Source: Bacteroidota bacterium
GTDB lineage: Bacteria > Bacteroidota > Bacteroidia > Bacteroidales > JAAUTT01
DNA: 64,000 nucleotides
Assembly: GCA_023429135.1 (NCBI GenBank)
Contig: JAEYWD010000062.1
Coordinates: 62,001-126,000, forward strand
Direction: 5' to 3'
The notes beneath the pieces are model-generated. The model worked only from the letters and a program-made list of their open reading frames with translations. It made no database searches and was not told the DNA's origin. The first letter of the stretch is position 1. The number at the start of each line of letters is the position of its first letter. The position numbers were made by a program, and so were the translations under genes. Below, piece by piece: positions 24,076 through 33,677 of the stretch.

Positions 24076-24753
24076 TCAGCTCGTTGCCGACGACAAAATT
24101 TTATCCAGGCTTGCGAATTTATTCTGATAGTCTTCCATAGAGCATTGAATAAGTTCGTGAGCCTCGTTTATATCATAGGTATGGGTAATTTCAGTATTGG
24201 CTTTATTTCCAGGTAAATCCTTATAGGTTAAAAAATAGTGTTTTAGCCGGTCTATTACCAGCTCCGGAACATCGCTTATATCTTTATAATCGCCATAAAC
24301 CGCATCGCCATATAACACTCCTATAATTTTATCATCGGCTTCATTCCCGTCAATCATTCTAAAACCACCAATGGGGCGGCAACGCAAAATTATATCGCCG
24401 TGGGTTATTTCCTTTTCTGTCAGAATACAAATATCAATAGGGTCCGAATCGCCGGTAATTCCCTGGCGTTGGGTTTTGCTCATGGCAAACTCGGCTACCC
24501 TGTTTCCGGAATATGTTTGTGGGATAAAACCATATAATGCCGGCACAACGTTGGAATATTTCTGGGGACGGTCAATACGCAGGTATCCGGTAACCTTGTC
24601 CACTTCGTACTTAACGGTATCAGTAGGAACCATCTCGATAAAACAAGTGAGAAGGTTAGGAGCATCGGGACCAATGTCCACTCCATGCCAGGGATGTGAC
24701 TTATACCGCAATCCCATAAGGCGGCCTATGGGATCCATTAATCTGTTCGACAT
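24076..24753 (-). CDS. ppa: Inorganic pyrophosphatase
   Basis: A 225-residue family I pyrophosphatase that hydrolyses PPi to phosphate. The active-site segment GDSDPIDICIL (about 100-110) carries the metal-binding aspartates; KYEVDK and YGFIPQTY are the usual upstream ligands, and DAVYGDYKDISDVP follows. It is longer than the bacterial minimum of about 175 residues, with N- and C-terminal extensions (the form common in Bacteroidota). Single gene. Confidence 0.92.
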   Translation of the reverse strand: MSNRLMDPIGRLMGLRYKSHPWHGVDIGPDAPNLLTCFIEMVPTDTVKYEVDKVTGYLRIDRPQKYSNVVPALYGFIPQTYSGNRVAEFAMSKTQRQGITGDSDPIDICILTEKEITHGDIILRCRPIGGFRMIDGNEADDKIIGVLYGDAVYGDYKDISDVPELVIDRLKHYFLTYKDLPGNKANTEITHTYDINEAHELIQCSMEDYQNKFASLDKILSSATS

Positions 24754-24806
24754 TGTTTGAAAAGGTTTAGTTTACCTATATAAAGCAAAAAGCGGCCTTT
24801 TTGTTT

Positions 24807-24839
24807 AAAAAAAAGCCTTGTATCGCTCTGATACAAGGC
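24807..24839 (-). terminator. Rho-independent terminator
   Basis: GCCTTGTATC and GATACAAGGC form a perfect ten-base stem, followed on the minus strand by eight T residues. It ends the gene at 24869-25378. Confidence 0.9.
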
Positions 24840-24868
24840 CTGAATACATTAATACAAAGGTTTCGGTA

Positions 24869-25378
24869 TTATTGCGCGAGGTCGTAAACCAGTGTGGTTT
24901 TAAAATCGCCACGCTGAGAACTCATTGTGTTATCGATTGTTAACGTTTTTTTATCGTCGCTTATTTTGTAAACCTCAGTCGATTTCATTTCCATTGAATT
25001 ACCGTCGCGTTCAAAGGTGGTGGTCGATTTAATGGTAAGTTCCTTGCTGTCGGCCGACCATGAAGCTACTGATTTTTTCTTTCTGTTTTCAGTCGAATTG
25101 TCAGTTTCGGTGCCAGTAAGGTTGTAAATTTCTTTGGTGGTCATGGTTTCGCCCGATTGACGGGTAGAGGTGCGCTCCATTATCATGTTGCTTTCAACCT
25201 CTGTGATTACAAGTTTAGTAGCGGCGCGTCTGCCGGGACCTTCTCCCAGTTGACTTTTTTCCTGGTTCAAATTCCAGGTTCCTGCAAAGCTGTTTTTTTG
25301 ACCAGAAACTGTGAAAGATGTTAAAAATAAAAGGCTTACAAATACAAAGGCGATTGGTTTTGACAAATAACTTTTCAT
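24869..25378 (-). CDS. Secreted lipocalin-like protein
   Basis: A 169-residue exported protein. A signal peptide (IAFVFVSLLFLTSFTVSGQ) is followed by beta-strand repeats (GTWNLNQEKSQLGEG, then ELTIKSTTTFERDGNSMEMK, KKTLTIDNTM) typical of small periplasmic beta-barrels of the lipocalin/DUF4488 type. The ligand is unknown. A strong terminator follows. Confidence 0.7.
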   Translation of the reverse strand: MKSYLSKPIAFVFVSLLFLTSFTVSGQKNSFAGTWNLNQEKSQLGEGPGRRAATKLVITEVESNMIMERTSTRQSGETMTTKEIYNLTGTETDNSTENRKKKSVASWSADSKELTIKSTTTFERDGNSMEMKSTEVYKISDDKKTLTIDNTMSSQRGDFKTTLVYDLAQ

Positions 25379-25488
25379 GTTTTGTGAGTTTTAGAGTTAA
25401 TTATGGAAGTAAACTGAAAGTATGACAACGAAAGTTACAATTTCTTGCGCTCGGGTTAAATTTTTTTTAATCATTTTTTAGGGGAGTA

Positions 25489-25496
25489 TAGTTTTG
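25489..25496 (+). promoter_or_regulatory. -7 box before the SusC-like gene
   Basis: TAGTTTTG matches TAnnTTTG and is 35 bases upstream of the ATG at 25531. No properly spaced -33 TTG is seen. Confidence 0.5.
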
Positions 25497-25530
25497 GCTT
25501 CATCCTACCTGTGAATCAAAAATATTAGCT

Positions 25531-28410
25531 ATGAAGCCTTGCAAACTAATTTTAACCTTACTGTTCATCTTTTCCTTTGGGATAACATTTTCTCAGGAAA
25601 TGCGTCTGATAAAAGGCACCATGAAGGATAGCTCCGGAGAACCTATTATTGGAGTTAATATCGTTATTAAAGGTACCTCCACAGGTGTTACAACCGATAT
25701 GGACGGAAGATACAGCCTGAAAGCACCTTTGGGTTCGACACTGGTATTCTCTTTCGTCGGTTTTAGTACGAAAGAAATGCTTGTAACCCTCAAGAACTCG
25801 GAACCCACAACAGGAGAAAGTCCAAATAATAATTCATCTGTAATTGCCCAGGAAAGGAGTTATATACCTGTTTCTTACCAAACTTTCATAGATACTGTTC
25901 CTGCCGTAGAAGGAACAGCCGTTTTTACTCCGGTAACTCCGTCGTTTGCGGTTATAAATCCTAATTACAACTGGCTGAACAATAATAATGTAGACGTAGC
26001 CAAAGTTGCAGATATCGACTTCGGTTCCGGGTTGGCACGAATAAATCTGGTTCAGGATGAATATATCCGAATTCCGCATATTTCTTATTTCACATCTATT
26101 TCGTCCGAACAACATACCCGGCTACCCAAATTACAGAACAGCTTTGCCCAGGGCAGGCCTGTTAATGGTGTTTCGCAGTGGCAGTCGCCCGAAACAGGCG
26201 AGATATTGAGCTGGGGGCCTAATATCAAGAATCTGGAGTTCGATGGCAGAGCCTGGGACTACGATGCAAATGGCCGATTAGTTTCTAAAAACACCGGCAA
26301 TGGAAATCCTGCCAGGAGCTACGATCCGTCATCTGCATTCTGCAATGGTTTTACCTATACAAATAGTTTGAAAATATTTCTTAAAACCGAAAAGAAGGAA
26401 TATTCAGTCGCGCTCAGCAACCAGCTAAACAGAGGAATTTTACCGGGACAAAAAAACAATGGGAATATAATCGATTTGAAATTAAAACGTATTTACAAAA
26501 ATTTCAAAATAGGAGGGCAGCTTAGTTACGACAATTTAAAAAGTAACTACCTCGAAGGATCTCCTAACAATTCACTGGTACTGGCATCCATATTAACCAC
26601 ACCTCCAACATTCGACATCACCGGCGATAAAAATGCTAGGAAAGCTTACAATTCGTCCAACACATATCTTTTAAGCAATGGAAATCAGAGGAGTTATGCC
26701 CTGGAAAAAGTAAATCATCCTTACTGGTTGCTTCACAATTTGCTGGATAAGGAAGATCAGCATTCGATCCATACGGTATTGAACCTCGAATATAAAATCT
26801 CCAGGCAATTCACAATTATAAGTGATTTACATTACCAGCATCAGAAGAATATTTCCAATTCGGGATTTTTATCACAACCTCAGGGAGTCAGCAACCTTCT
26901 TAATACTTCCCGTTCCGAGTCTTTGTCATCCTTGCTGTCGACAACCGTTGTAAACTGGAATAAATATTTCGATCATGCCAATATAAGTTCTTCTTTAAAG
27001 TACGATTATTACAAGGTAAATACATCTCTGATGCGCAGAGACGATGTTGCTTCCGATAACCTGATCACTGCCACAAACTATAAGCTATCGCGCGAAGAAC
27101 ATAGTGTGAACTGGAATTCAAATCTGACAGTGCAGGAAGGGTTTTTATTTAAAATGACGCATAACCTGAGTGGAAATAATCGTTACCATAACTCTAAAAT
27201 GCTTTACGCGCCAACGTACGCGATAGGGTTTAACCTTCACGAAATTTTTAATTTCTATGGCGGTGTCGAAAGAATCAAGCTGAAAGCCAACTGGGGGTAT
27301 AATTATTCTTTTATGGCGCTGAACAATTCTTTCGGTAAATATAACTATCAAAGTATCCTTTCGTCAGAATTTTATAGCACCCGCTTTGACTCTGAAGTAA
27401 TTCCCGATTTGAGTCTTACCCCCGAAAAGGTTGAAAAGAAAGATGTTGGCGGTGAATTTGGTTTTTTCAATAACAAAATCTCAATGGATATTGATCTTTA
27501 CGAGCATAAAACCACCAATGCAGCTTTTCCGATCATTGAAAATGGTGAAGTTGCTGTTAAGAATCTGGCAACAACCAGAATGCGTGGAATAGAAGCTGAG
27601 ATTCTTTATTACTATAACTTTGGGCATAGATACGACAGAACCTCCCAGTTCCGTTTGATTTTCGATCTTCAAAGATCGTCGGTAATGGATATTTATGGGG
27701 GATATCGCGAGATTCCCTTAGGCGGTTTTGCAGATGTGCATACTTCTATTGTAAAAGGACATCCGGCGGGTGTGATTGTTGGTACGGCATGGAAACGCAA
27801 TGATAATGGCACGGTGATCATTGGCGAAGATGGCTATCCGCTGGTGGACGAAAACCTGAAAGTAATTGCCAATCCCCAGCCCGACTTTACGTTTGGTTTT
27901 GAATCGGTCTTGAATCTTGAAGATTTTAAAATTAACCTATTGATGGAATACAAGCATGGCGGCCAGGTATGGAATGGCACCGGCAATGTTTTATCATACC
28001 TGGGTTTATCGGAAAAGACTGTTGAGGGAAGGAAAGTGCTCGAATATGTATTTCCTGGCGTGAAGCAGGATGGATCGGTAAATACAACGCCGGTTGATTT
28101 TGCTAATCCTTCGCGATCATTGGATCAGAATCGCTGGTACCGTTATGGGATGACGGGTGCTGCCGAAGATGCCGTTGAAGATGCGTCGTGGTTCAGGATC
28201 CGTGAGATAGCAGTTGGTTATAAATTTAACAGAATGCACGATTTTAAACCGGAAGTCTCGTTGTTCGTCCGCAATCCGTTACTTATTACCCGGTACAGCG
28301 GCTCCGACCCTAATATAACGCTCTGGAAGAAGCCGAACACCAGCGGACTTGATCTTTTCAATATGCCGGCTGTTAGTAGTTTTGGATTATCGATAAAGAT
28401 AAGTCTGTAA
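25531..28410 (+). CDS. SusC-like TonB-dependent outer-membrane barrel lacking its plug
   Basis: A 959-residue outer-membrane protein. It has a signal peptide (LILTLLFIFSFGITFSQ) and a CarboxypepD-reg-like beta domain (24-92: IKGTMKDSSGEPIIGVNIVI, TDMDGRYSL, VFSFVGFSTKE). In ordinary SusC proteins a plug of about 120 residues comes next, with a VVVGYGTQ start and a final GVILITT. Here there are only about 75 residues with neither motif before the first barrel strands (KLQNSFAQGRPVNGVSQW, then SWGPNIKN). The barrel itself is full length, with late SusC signatures (ASWFRIREIAVGYKF, and SLFVRNP and ISL at the end). No SusD gene is adjacent. The next gene carries a complete plug, so the two may work as a pair. 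Confidence 0.85.
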   Translation: MKPCKLILTLLFIFSFGITFSQEMRLIKGTMKDSSGEPIIGVNIVIKGTSTGVTTDMDGRYSLKAPLGSTLVFSFVGFSTKEMLVTLKNSEPTTGESPNNNSSVIAQERSYIPVSYQTFIDTVPAVEGTAVFTPVTPSFAVINPNYNWLNNNNVDVAKVADIDFGSGLARINLVQDEYIRIPHISYFTSISSEQHTRLPKLQNSFAQGRPVNGVSQWQSPETGEILSWGPNIKNLEFDGRAWDYDANGRLVSKNTGNGNPARSYDPSSAFCNGFTYTNSLKIFLKTEKKEYSVALSNQLNRGILPGQKNNGNIIDLKLKRIYKNFKIGGQLSYDNLKSNYLEGSPNNSLVLASILTTPPTFDITGDKNARKAYNSSNTYLLSNGNQRSYALEKVNHPYWLLHNLLDKEDQHSIHTVLNLEYKISRQFTIISDLHYQHQKNISNSGFLSQPQGVSNLLNTSRSESLSSLLSTTVVNWNKYFDHANISSSLKYDYYKVNTSLMRRDDVASDNLITATNYKLSREEHSVNWNSNLTVQEGFLFKMTHNLSGNNRYHNSKMLYAPTYAIGFNLHEIFNFYGGVERIKLKANWGYNYSFMALNNSFGKYNYQSILSSEFYSTRFDSEVIPDLSLTPEKVEKKDVGGEFGFFNNKISMDIDLYEHKTTNAAFPIIENGEVAVKNLATTRMRGIEAEILYYYNFGHRYDRTSQFRLIFDLQRSSVMDIYGGYREIPLGGFADVHTSIVKGHPAGVIVGTAWKRNDNGTVIIGEDGYPLVDENLKVIANPQPDFTFGFESVLNLEDFKINLLMEYKHGGQVWNGTGNVLSYLGLSEKTVEGRKVLEYVFPGVKQDGSVNTTPVDFANPSRSLDQNRWYRYGMTGAAEDAVEDASWFRIREIAVGYKFNRMHDFKPEVSLFVRNPLLITRYSGSDPNITLWKKPNTSGLDLFNMPAVSSFGLSIKISL

Positions 28411-28704
28411 CCAGGAGCTGACAACACCTGAATAGTTATTGACACCGCCATGATGACATGTGACGACCCCAAAATCGCATCCGACAACGCCACAATGACA
28501 TGTGATGACACCCAAATCGCATCTGACAACGCCATAATGACATGTAGCATCACCAAAATAGAATCTGACAACGCCACAATGTCATATGGAAGGACCGAAA
28601 TCGAATCTGACAACCCCATAATGGAACGTGACAATGTCCAGATTGCATCCGGTAACATCCGGATGAAAGTTGACAACATCTTAATAGCATCGAACAGTGT
28701 CCGG
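28411..28704 (+). repeat. 42-bp tandem minisatellite, about seven units
   Basis: Units begin at 28411 (most divergent), 28453, 28495, 28537, 28579, 28621 and 28663. The consensus core is ATGACATGTGACgA, then AATCGCATCTGACAACGCC. The unit is exactly 14 codons, so one plus-strand frame stays open (TCDD, KIASDNA pattern). It lies between the SusC-like gene and the alpha-2-macroglobulin gene, starting directly after the SusC stop. Confidence 0.9.
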
Positions 28705-28802
28705 AAGAGGGCCGAAATCAAGCCTTAAATAAAAATATTGCCATCTTTTTGGGGGTCTCATATTCCGCCCACATCTTTTTAAAAACATTAATACCCGTAA
28801 CC

Positions 28803-31800
28803 ATGAAAACGAAAATTATAACCATAGCTTTGTTGCTTTCCCTGTTCTGCTTTGGCTTTGTGCATTTCAGTCAAACGGAAGATCCTTTTATTACAGCTCT
28901 CAAAAACACTGTGAGTTCTTTCTATAAAACCAAACCATTCGAAAAGGTTTACCTACACATTGATAAATCGCTTTATAAGCCTGGAGAGGACATCTGGTTC
29001 AAAGCTTTTGTGACTGATGGCGCCACCAATCTGCCCTCAAAACAATCGGATGTGGTGTATATCGAGCTTATCAATCCCCGCGGAAATGTCGATAAATCGT
29101 TAACCCTTCAGGTTATCCAGGGTGTTTGTTTCGGCAGTTTTACAATCGACGAATCTTATGCTGGTGGTCTCTACAAAATAAAGGCTTACACAACCTGGAT
29201 GAAGAATTTTGGTGTGGATTATTACTTCGAAAAGGAAATTCAGATTCAGAAAGTGGTTTACCCAAGATTACTTGCAAAGATTGACTTCAAACGCGAAAGC
29301 TTTTCGCCTGGCGATACCGTTAAGGCTGAACTTAAAGTTGAAACACTTGGGAATGTTCCCTTTTCTTTCAAGGCTGTTAAAGTGGATATATCGCTTGCCG
29401 GTGAAAAGGTGAAGACACTCGATGTTCAAACCGATAATAAAGGCAAGGTTATGCTGCATTATGTTCTTCCTGAAAATCTGAAAAGCAGCGACGGACTTAT
29501 CAATGCCAAAATATTGCACGAGGGTAGTACTGAAGCTGTTTCGCGCTCCATACCCATTGTTCTGAATAAAATCAATATCGATTTTTTGCCCGAAGGTGGT
29601 TACCCGGTGGCCAACATCCCTGCCCATGTAGCTTTTAAAGCCGTAAACGAATTTGGTAAACCCGCCGAAGTGGAAGGATATGTTACCGACAATTCAAACA
29701 ACAGAATCCTTGAATTTAGCAGCTTTCACCAGGGAATGGGGGCCTTTGAAATGGTTCCTGTTCCCGGAAAGCGTTATTTCGCCGTAATTACAAAACCTCA
29801 AATTAAAGAGAAGTTTGAATTACCCGAAGTGATGCCCCGCGGATACACTCTTCGGGTGATTTCAACCGGTAAAAACAGATACAAAGCCATTTATCACGCA
29901 CCACAGGGCGAAAGAATTCATTTTGCCATTCAATCGGCCAATGGCGTTTATTTCACCCATTCCGGAACTGCAGAGGGAAATCTGAACGAAATAGAGTTCC
30001 CGGCTGATAAATTTCCAACCGGAACAGCTATGGCAACTTTATTCGACCGCCAGGGAAATCCCCGATGCGAGCGCCTGATGTTTTTCAATTTTAACAAGCA
30101 CTTAAACATTTCGCTGAAATTCGACAAGGATAAATATAATCCGCGCGAAAAAATCAAACTAAATATCCGCACAACCGATAAAGACAGTATACCGGTAGCT
30201 GCAAATCTTTCACTGGCAGTTGTAAACGACCAGTTGATGACCATGGCCGACGACAAGCAGCATAATATTCTCTCGTGGATGCTGCTAGGCTCCGAAATCA
30301 AAGGGAAAGTTGAGAAACCGGAGTTCTATTTTAACCCCGAAGAACCAAGGGCTGAAAAGGCGTTGAATTATCTTTTGTTAACCCAGGGCTGGCGCAGGTA
30401 TTACTGGAACGAAATTCTTAAAATGAATTATAATGTGCTATATCCGGCTGAGAGAATCGGTAGCATAACAGGAACCGTTCGGGATAAAAGAACCGGAGAA
30501 CCCATAAAGGCCGAGGTAATCGTTATTGAACTGGAGAATCACAAAAGAATATTAAAAGTCAATTCAACCAATCAGGGCCGGTTCAGGTTCGAGAATGCTG
30601 ATGCATCCTCTCATATTCAGGTATTGGCCAGAAGCAATGAAATTAATATTTCCGACATCTACATTGAAATTGATCATCTGAATGAATTAGCCGGAACCAG
30701 TTTTGGCAGCGACAGAATTAACAGGGAATCAACTATGCCCGATATTGTAAAGGCGAGGACGGGAGAAGTCAGCAGAAAAAAGGAGGTGACCTCATTTATT
30801 GCTGAACCTGTTGAAGTGGGCAGGGGGGAAGATATTATTCTGAGTGAAGATATCCAGCGCCTTGATGAGATAGTGGTAGTAGGTTATGGAACCCAAAGAA
30901 AATCGGATGTTACAGGTGCTGTTACAAAAGTTACTGCGAACAACATACAAACGCTGCCGGGAATGGTTGACCAGGCACTGCAGGGACGCGTTCCCGGGGT
31001 GAATGTAATTAACGATAAAGGTCAGCCGGGTTTATCGCCTCAGGTGACCATCCGGGGCACTAGTTCCCTGGCATTCAACAATCCTTTGTATGTGATCGAT
31101 GGTGTGATTTACGATCCATCCTTATCCGGTAATAAATCCATTTTGCATAATATTCCTGTTTCAAGCATCGAAAGCATCTCGGTTCTGAAGGATGCAAGCG
31201 CGACTTCAATTTATGGCTACAGGGCCGTAAATGGGGTAATTCTCATCTCAACTTCGGCCAATAACGGGTATTATAAAAAGGTGAAAAGGAGTTTTAAGCC
31301 AAGGTATTCGGGTTTGCTGATATCGCCCCGAAGATTATCGGCCACCAAAGAGTTTTATTATCCTGTTTACAAAGAGAATGAAATACCCAAAGAACGCACC
31401 GATTTCCGGTCGACAATCTACTGGAACCCCAGCATTAACACCAATAATGCCGGAAGTGCCGAGGTTGAATTCTATGCATCCGACGAAATCACAACTTTCA
31501 GGGCAGTAGCCGAAGGTATCGGAAGTTCCGGAGATGTGGGCCGCACCGAAAAGAAATTTTACTCGCAGTTGCCTTTCAGCATGGCCGTGAAATTTCCTGC
31601 TTATGTGTCCTTTGGCGATACCGTGGTGATGCCTTTGATTCTGAAAAACAATACATCAAAAACATTAAAAGGAAAGCTTCAATATATTGTTCCAGAGAAT
31701 CTTAATCCACTGATTGTTTTACCCGATTCGGTTGAAATAGCCCCTTATACCGACAGAAATTTATCTATTCCGTTTTTTGTCAGGAAGATGGCCGGTAAGG

Positions 31801-33461
31801 TCAAACTTGCAGTAAATTTCGATGGAGGAGCAAATAAAGACGCTTTTACCCAGGAAATAGATATTCAGCCAAAGGGTTTCCCAACATACTTTTCCGTTTC
31901 GGCAAAGGAAAAGGAAAAGAGCTTTTCTTTTGAAATCAGTAAAGCAATACCCGGCTCCTTGAACGTTCAGTTTACAGCATATCCCGATATAATCTCCGAT
32001 CTTCTGTCGGGTATAGAATCTATTTTACGCGAACCTTATGGTTGTTTCGAGCAGACTTCCTCATGCACTTATCCGAATATCATGGTTTTACAATTCCTGA
32101 AAACAAGAGGACTGGATACTTCCTTTATCGCCGCTCATGCACTGAAACTTATAAAAACCGGATATACCCGTTTAAAGGGTTTCGAAACCTCTCAAAATGG
32201 CTTCGAATGGTTTGGCCATGCTCCGGGACATTTAAGTTTAACAGCATATGGTTTAATGGAATTTACCGACATGAAAGCAGTATATGATGATGTAGATGAG
32301 GCGATGATGGACCGTACCCTGAAATGGATTCTGAAACATCGCGATGGAAAAGGCAATTTCAAAGGTGATAATTTCCAGAAATATAGTTTTGGCGGAGCAA
32401 GCGATCAGGTAACCAATGCTTATGTGGTTTATGCTTTATCCGAAGCTGGTATTGATAATATTGATGCAGAATATAATCTGGCTGTCAATGAGGCGCTGAA
32501 GAGCGGAGATCCTTACCGGCTGGCTCTTATGGCAAATGCAGCTTTTAACTACAGAAGAACCAATGATGGAAATAAACTAATTGAATTGCTTAAAAGTAAG
32601 GTTAATAACAATAGTTGGGATAAACTTTCTATTGAACCTTCTTTCACTAGATCGTACGGAAAATCGCTTCAGGTCGAAACGGCTTCATTGTTCACCATGG
32701 CATTGTTAAAATCTGCGGGTTACGACTGGAATATCCTTGAAAAAACAATCAACTTTATCCTTTCTTCACGTTCCTACGGAAGCTTTGGATCTACCCAGGC
32801 AACTATTCTTGCCCTTAAAGCGCTTACAACCTATTCACGCGAATCAGCCCAGGTAAACAGCGATGGAGAAATTACCATTCTGGTAAATGGTAACAATGCC
32901 GCTTCACGGAGTTTCAGGAAAGGCGATAAGGGGAAGATTACTTTATCGGGACTCGAAAAATACCTGCACGATGGTACAAATAAGGTTATGATCAGATTTT
33001 CCAGTACCGAGTCAACCATGCCTTACGCTTTCGATGCATCTTGGAACTCCGCCACCCCGGCATCGCACCCCGAATGTAAACTGCTTTTAACAACATCGCT
33101 TTCAACACGGAATACAAAAGTTGGTGAAACAGTCCGGCTGAATGCAAAAGTGCAGAACATCAGTAACGATGGGTTACCTATGACGATGGCAATCGTAGGA
33201 ATTCCATCGGGGTTAAGCCTCCAGCCATGGCAATTAAAAGAAATTCAGGAAAAAGGCAAAGTAGACTTCTATGAAGTGAATAAAAACTTTTTAGTACTGT
33301 ATTACCGTGAAATGGCTCCGGGAGAAGTAAAAGAAATAAAACTCGATTTAAGGTCCGAAATCGCCGGAACCTATCAGGCCCCAGCCAGTTGTACTTACCT
33401 TTATTATACAAGTGAAATAAAATATTGGGTTGACGGAGAGGTGGTTAAAATTAGTCGATAG
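28803..33461 (+). CDS. Alpha-2-macroglobulin-like protein with embedded TonB plug domain
   Basis: A 1552-residue exported giant. It starts with a signal peptide (IITIALLLSLFCFGFVHFSQ) and macroglobulin-type MG domains (about 35-540; FEKVYLHIDKSLYKPGEDIW is the MG2 signature). Then comes a CarboxypepD-reg-like domain (547-615: GSITGTVRDKRTGEP) and a full TonB-receptor plug (687-817: LDEIVVVGYGTQ, ALQGRVPGVNV, IRGTSSL, LYVIDGVIYD, SISVLKDASATSIYG, GVILIST). The A2M part resumes after it: a thioester motif with Cys1081 in YGCFEQTSS, an alpha-toroid, and a beta C-terminus. ATG 28803 was chosen for the signal peptide. The A2M part would trap proteases or bind targets. The plug could dock into the plugless SusC barrel encoded just upstream (inference). 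Confidence 0.88.
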   Translation: MKTKIITIALLLSLFCFGFVHFSQTEDPFITALKNTVSSFYKTKPFEKVYLHIDKSLYKPGEDIWFKAFVTDGATNLPSKQSDVVYIELINPRGNVDKSLTLQVIQGVCFGSFTIDESYAGGLYKIKAYTTWMKNFGVDYYFEKEIQIQKVVYPRLLAKIDFKRESFSPGDTVKAELKVETLGNVPFSFKAVKVDISLAGEKVKTLDVQTDNKGKVMLHYVLPENLKSSDGLINAKILHEGSTEAVSRSIPIVLNKINIDFLPEGGYPVANIPAHVAFKAVNEFGKPAEVEGYVTDNSNNRILEFSSFHQGMGAFEMVPVPGKRYFAVITKPQIKEKFELPEVMPRGYTLRVISTGKNRYKAIYHAPQGERIHFAIQSANGVYFTHSGTAEGNLNEIEFPADKFPTGTAMATLFDRQGNPRCERLMFFNFNKHLNISLKFDKDKYNPREKIKLNIRTTDKDSIPVAANLSLAVVNDQLMTMADDKQHNILSWMLLGSEIKGKVEKPEFYFNPEEPRAEKALNYLLLTQGWRRYYWNEILKMNYNVLYPAERIGSITGTVRDKRTGEPIKAEVIVIELENHKRILKVNSTNQGRFRFENADASSHIQVLARSNEINISDIYIEIDHLNELAGTSFGSDRINRESTMPDIVKARTGEVSRKKEVTSFIAEPVEVGRGEDIILSEDIQRLDEIVVVGYGTQRKSDVTGAVTKVTANNIQTLPGMVDQALQGRVPGVNVINDKGQPGLSPQVTIRGTSSLAFNNPLYVIDGVIYDPSLSGNKSILHNIPVSSIESISVLKDASATSIYGYRAVNGVILISTSANNGYYKKVKRSFKPRYSGLLISPRRLSATKEFYYPVYKENEIPKERTDFRSTIYWNPSINTNNAGSAEVEFYASDEITTFRAVAEGIGSSGDVGRTEKKFYSQLPFSMAVKFPAYVSFGDTVVMPLILKNNTSKTLKGKLQYIVPENLNPLIVLPDSVEIAPYTDRNLSIPFFVRKMAGKVKLAVNFDGGANKDAFTQEIDIQPKGFPTYFSVSAKEKEKSFSFEISKAIPGSLNVQFTAYPDIISDLLSGIESILREPYGCFEQTSSCTYPNIMVLQFLKTRGLDTSFIAAHALKLIKTGYTRLKGFETSQNGFEWFGHAPGHLSLTAYGLMEFTDMKAVYDDVDEAMMDRTLKWILKHRDGKGNFKGDNFQKYSFGGASDQVTNAYVVYALSEAGIDNIDAEYNLAVNEALKSGDPYRLALMANAAFNYRRTNDGNKLIELLKSKVNNNSWDKLSIEPSFTRSYGKSLQVETASLFTMALLKSAGYDWNILEKTINFILSSRSYGSFGSTQATILALKALTTYSRESAQVNSDGEITILVNGNNAASRSFRKGDKGKITLSGLEKYLHDGTNKVMIRFSSTESTMPYAFDASWNSATPASHPECKLLLTTSLSTRNTKVGETVRLNAKVQNISNDGLPMTMAIVGIPSGLSLQPWQLKEIQEKGKVDFYEVNKNFLVLYYREMAPGEVKEIKLDLRSEIAGTYQAPASCTYLYYTSEIKYWVDGEVVKISR

Positions 33462-33677
33462 CATTTAGTCCATGGTCCATGACCAATACAGGAATACAGG
33501 TCGATAGCGTTTAGTCGAAAGACTATCGACCCAAGCTCGGCGTAGCGTCTCGCTACGCCCTTTTTCATCCGGCCTCCGGCCATAATATTGATGTTGCTTA
33601 TTGGTTTTTCGGCTGGAAGCCGGTAAGAACAAGCGTAGCGAGACGCTACGCTAAGCCTCCGGTCTGTCCACCGTCGA
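33462..33677. repeat. Intergenic repeat cluster (GTCGATAG and GCGTAGCG families)
   Basis: The gap holds GTCGATAG copies at about 33465 and 33503, with an inverted CTATCGAC at about 33522. It also contains two copies of the GCGTAGCG-spacer-CGCTACGC palindrome at about 33540 and 33633. Similar GTCGATAG sequences recur at about 36150 and 62420-62660. No gene is seen. Confidence 0.65.
33539..33565 (+). terminator. Terminator-like palindrome
   Basis: GGCGTAGCG pairs with CGCTACGCC and is followed by CTTTTT. It lies 78 bases after the macroglobulin gene and could end its transcript. Confidence 0.6.

Noticed and set aside
28218..28721. Minus-strand frame of 167 residues over the SusC end and the minisatellite
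   Set aside because: Overlaps the SusC-like gene and its pattern derives from the 42-bp repeats.
28450..28728. 92-residue plus-strand frame inside the minisatellite
   Set aside because: Repeat unit length of 14 codons keeps it open by construction; no signal, domain or ribosome site. Kept as a repeat.
25531..33461. Ordinary polysaccharide utilisation locus (SusC/SusD pair)
   Set aside because: No SusD-like lipoprotein or glycoside hydrolase is adjacent; the partner is a macroglobulin-like protein.
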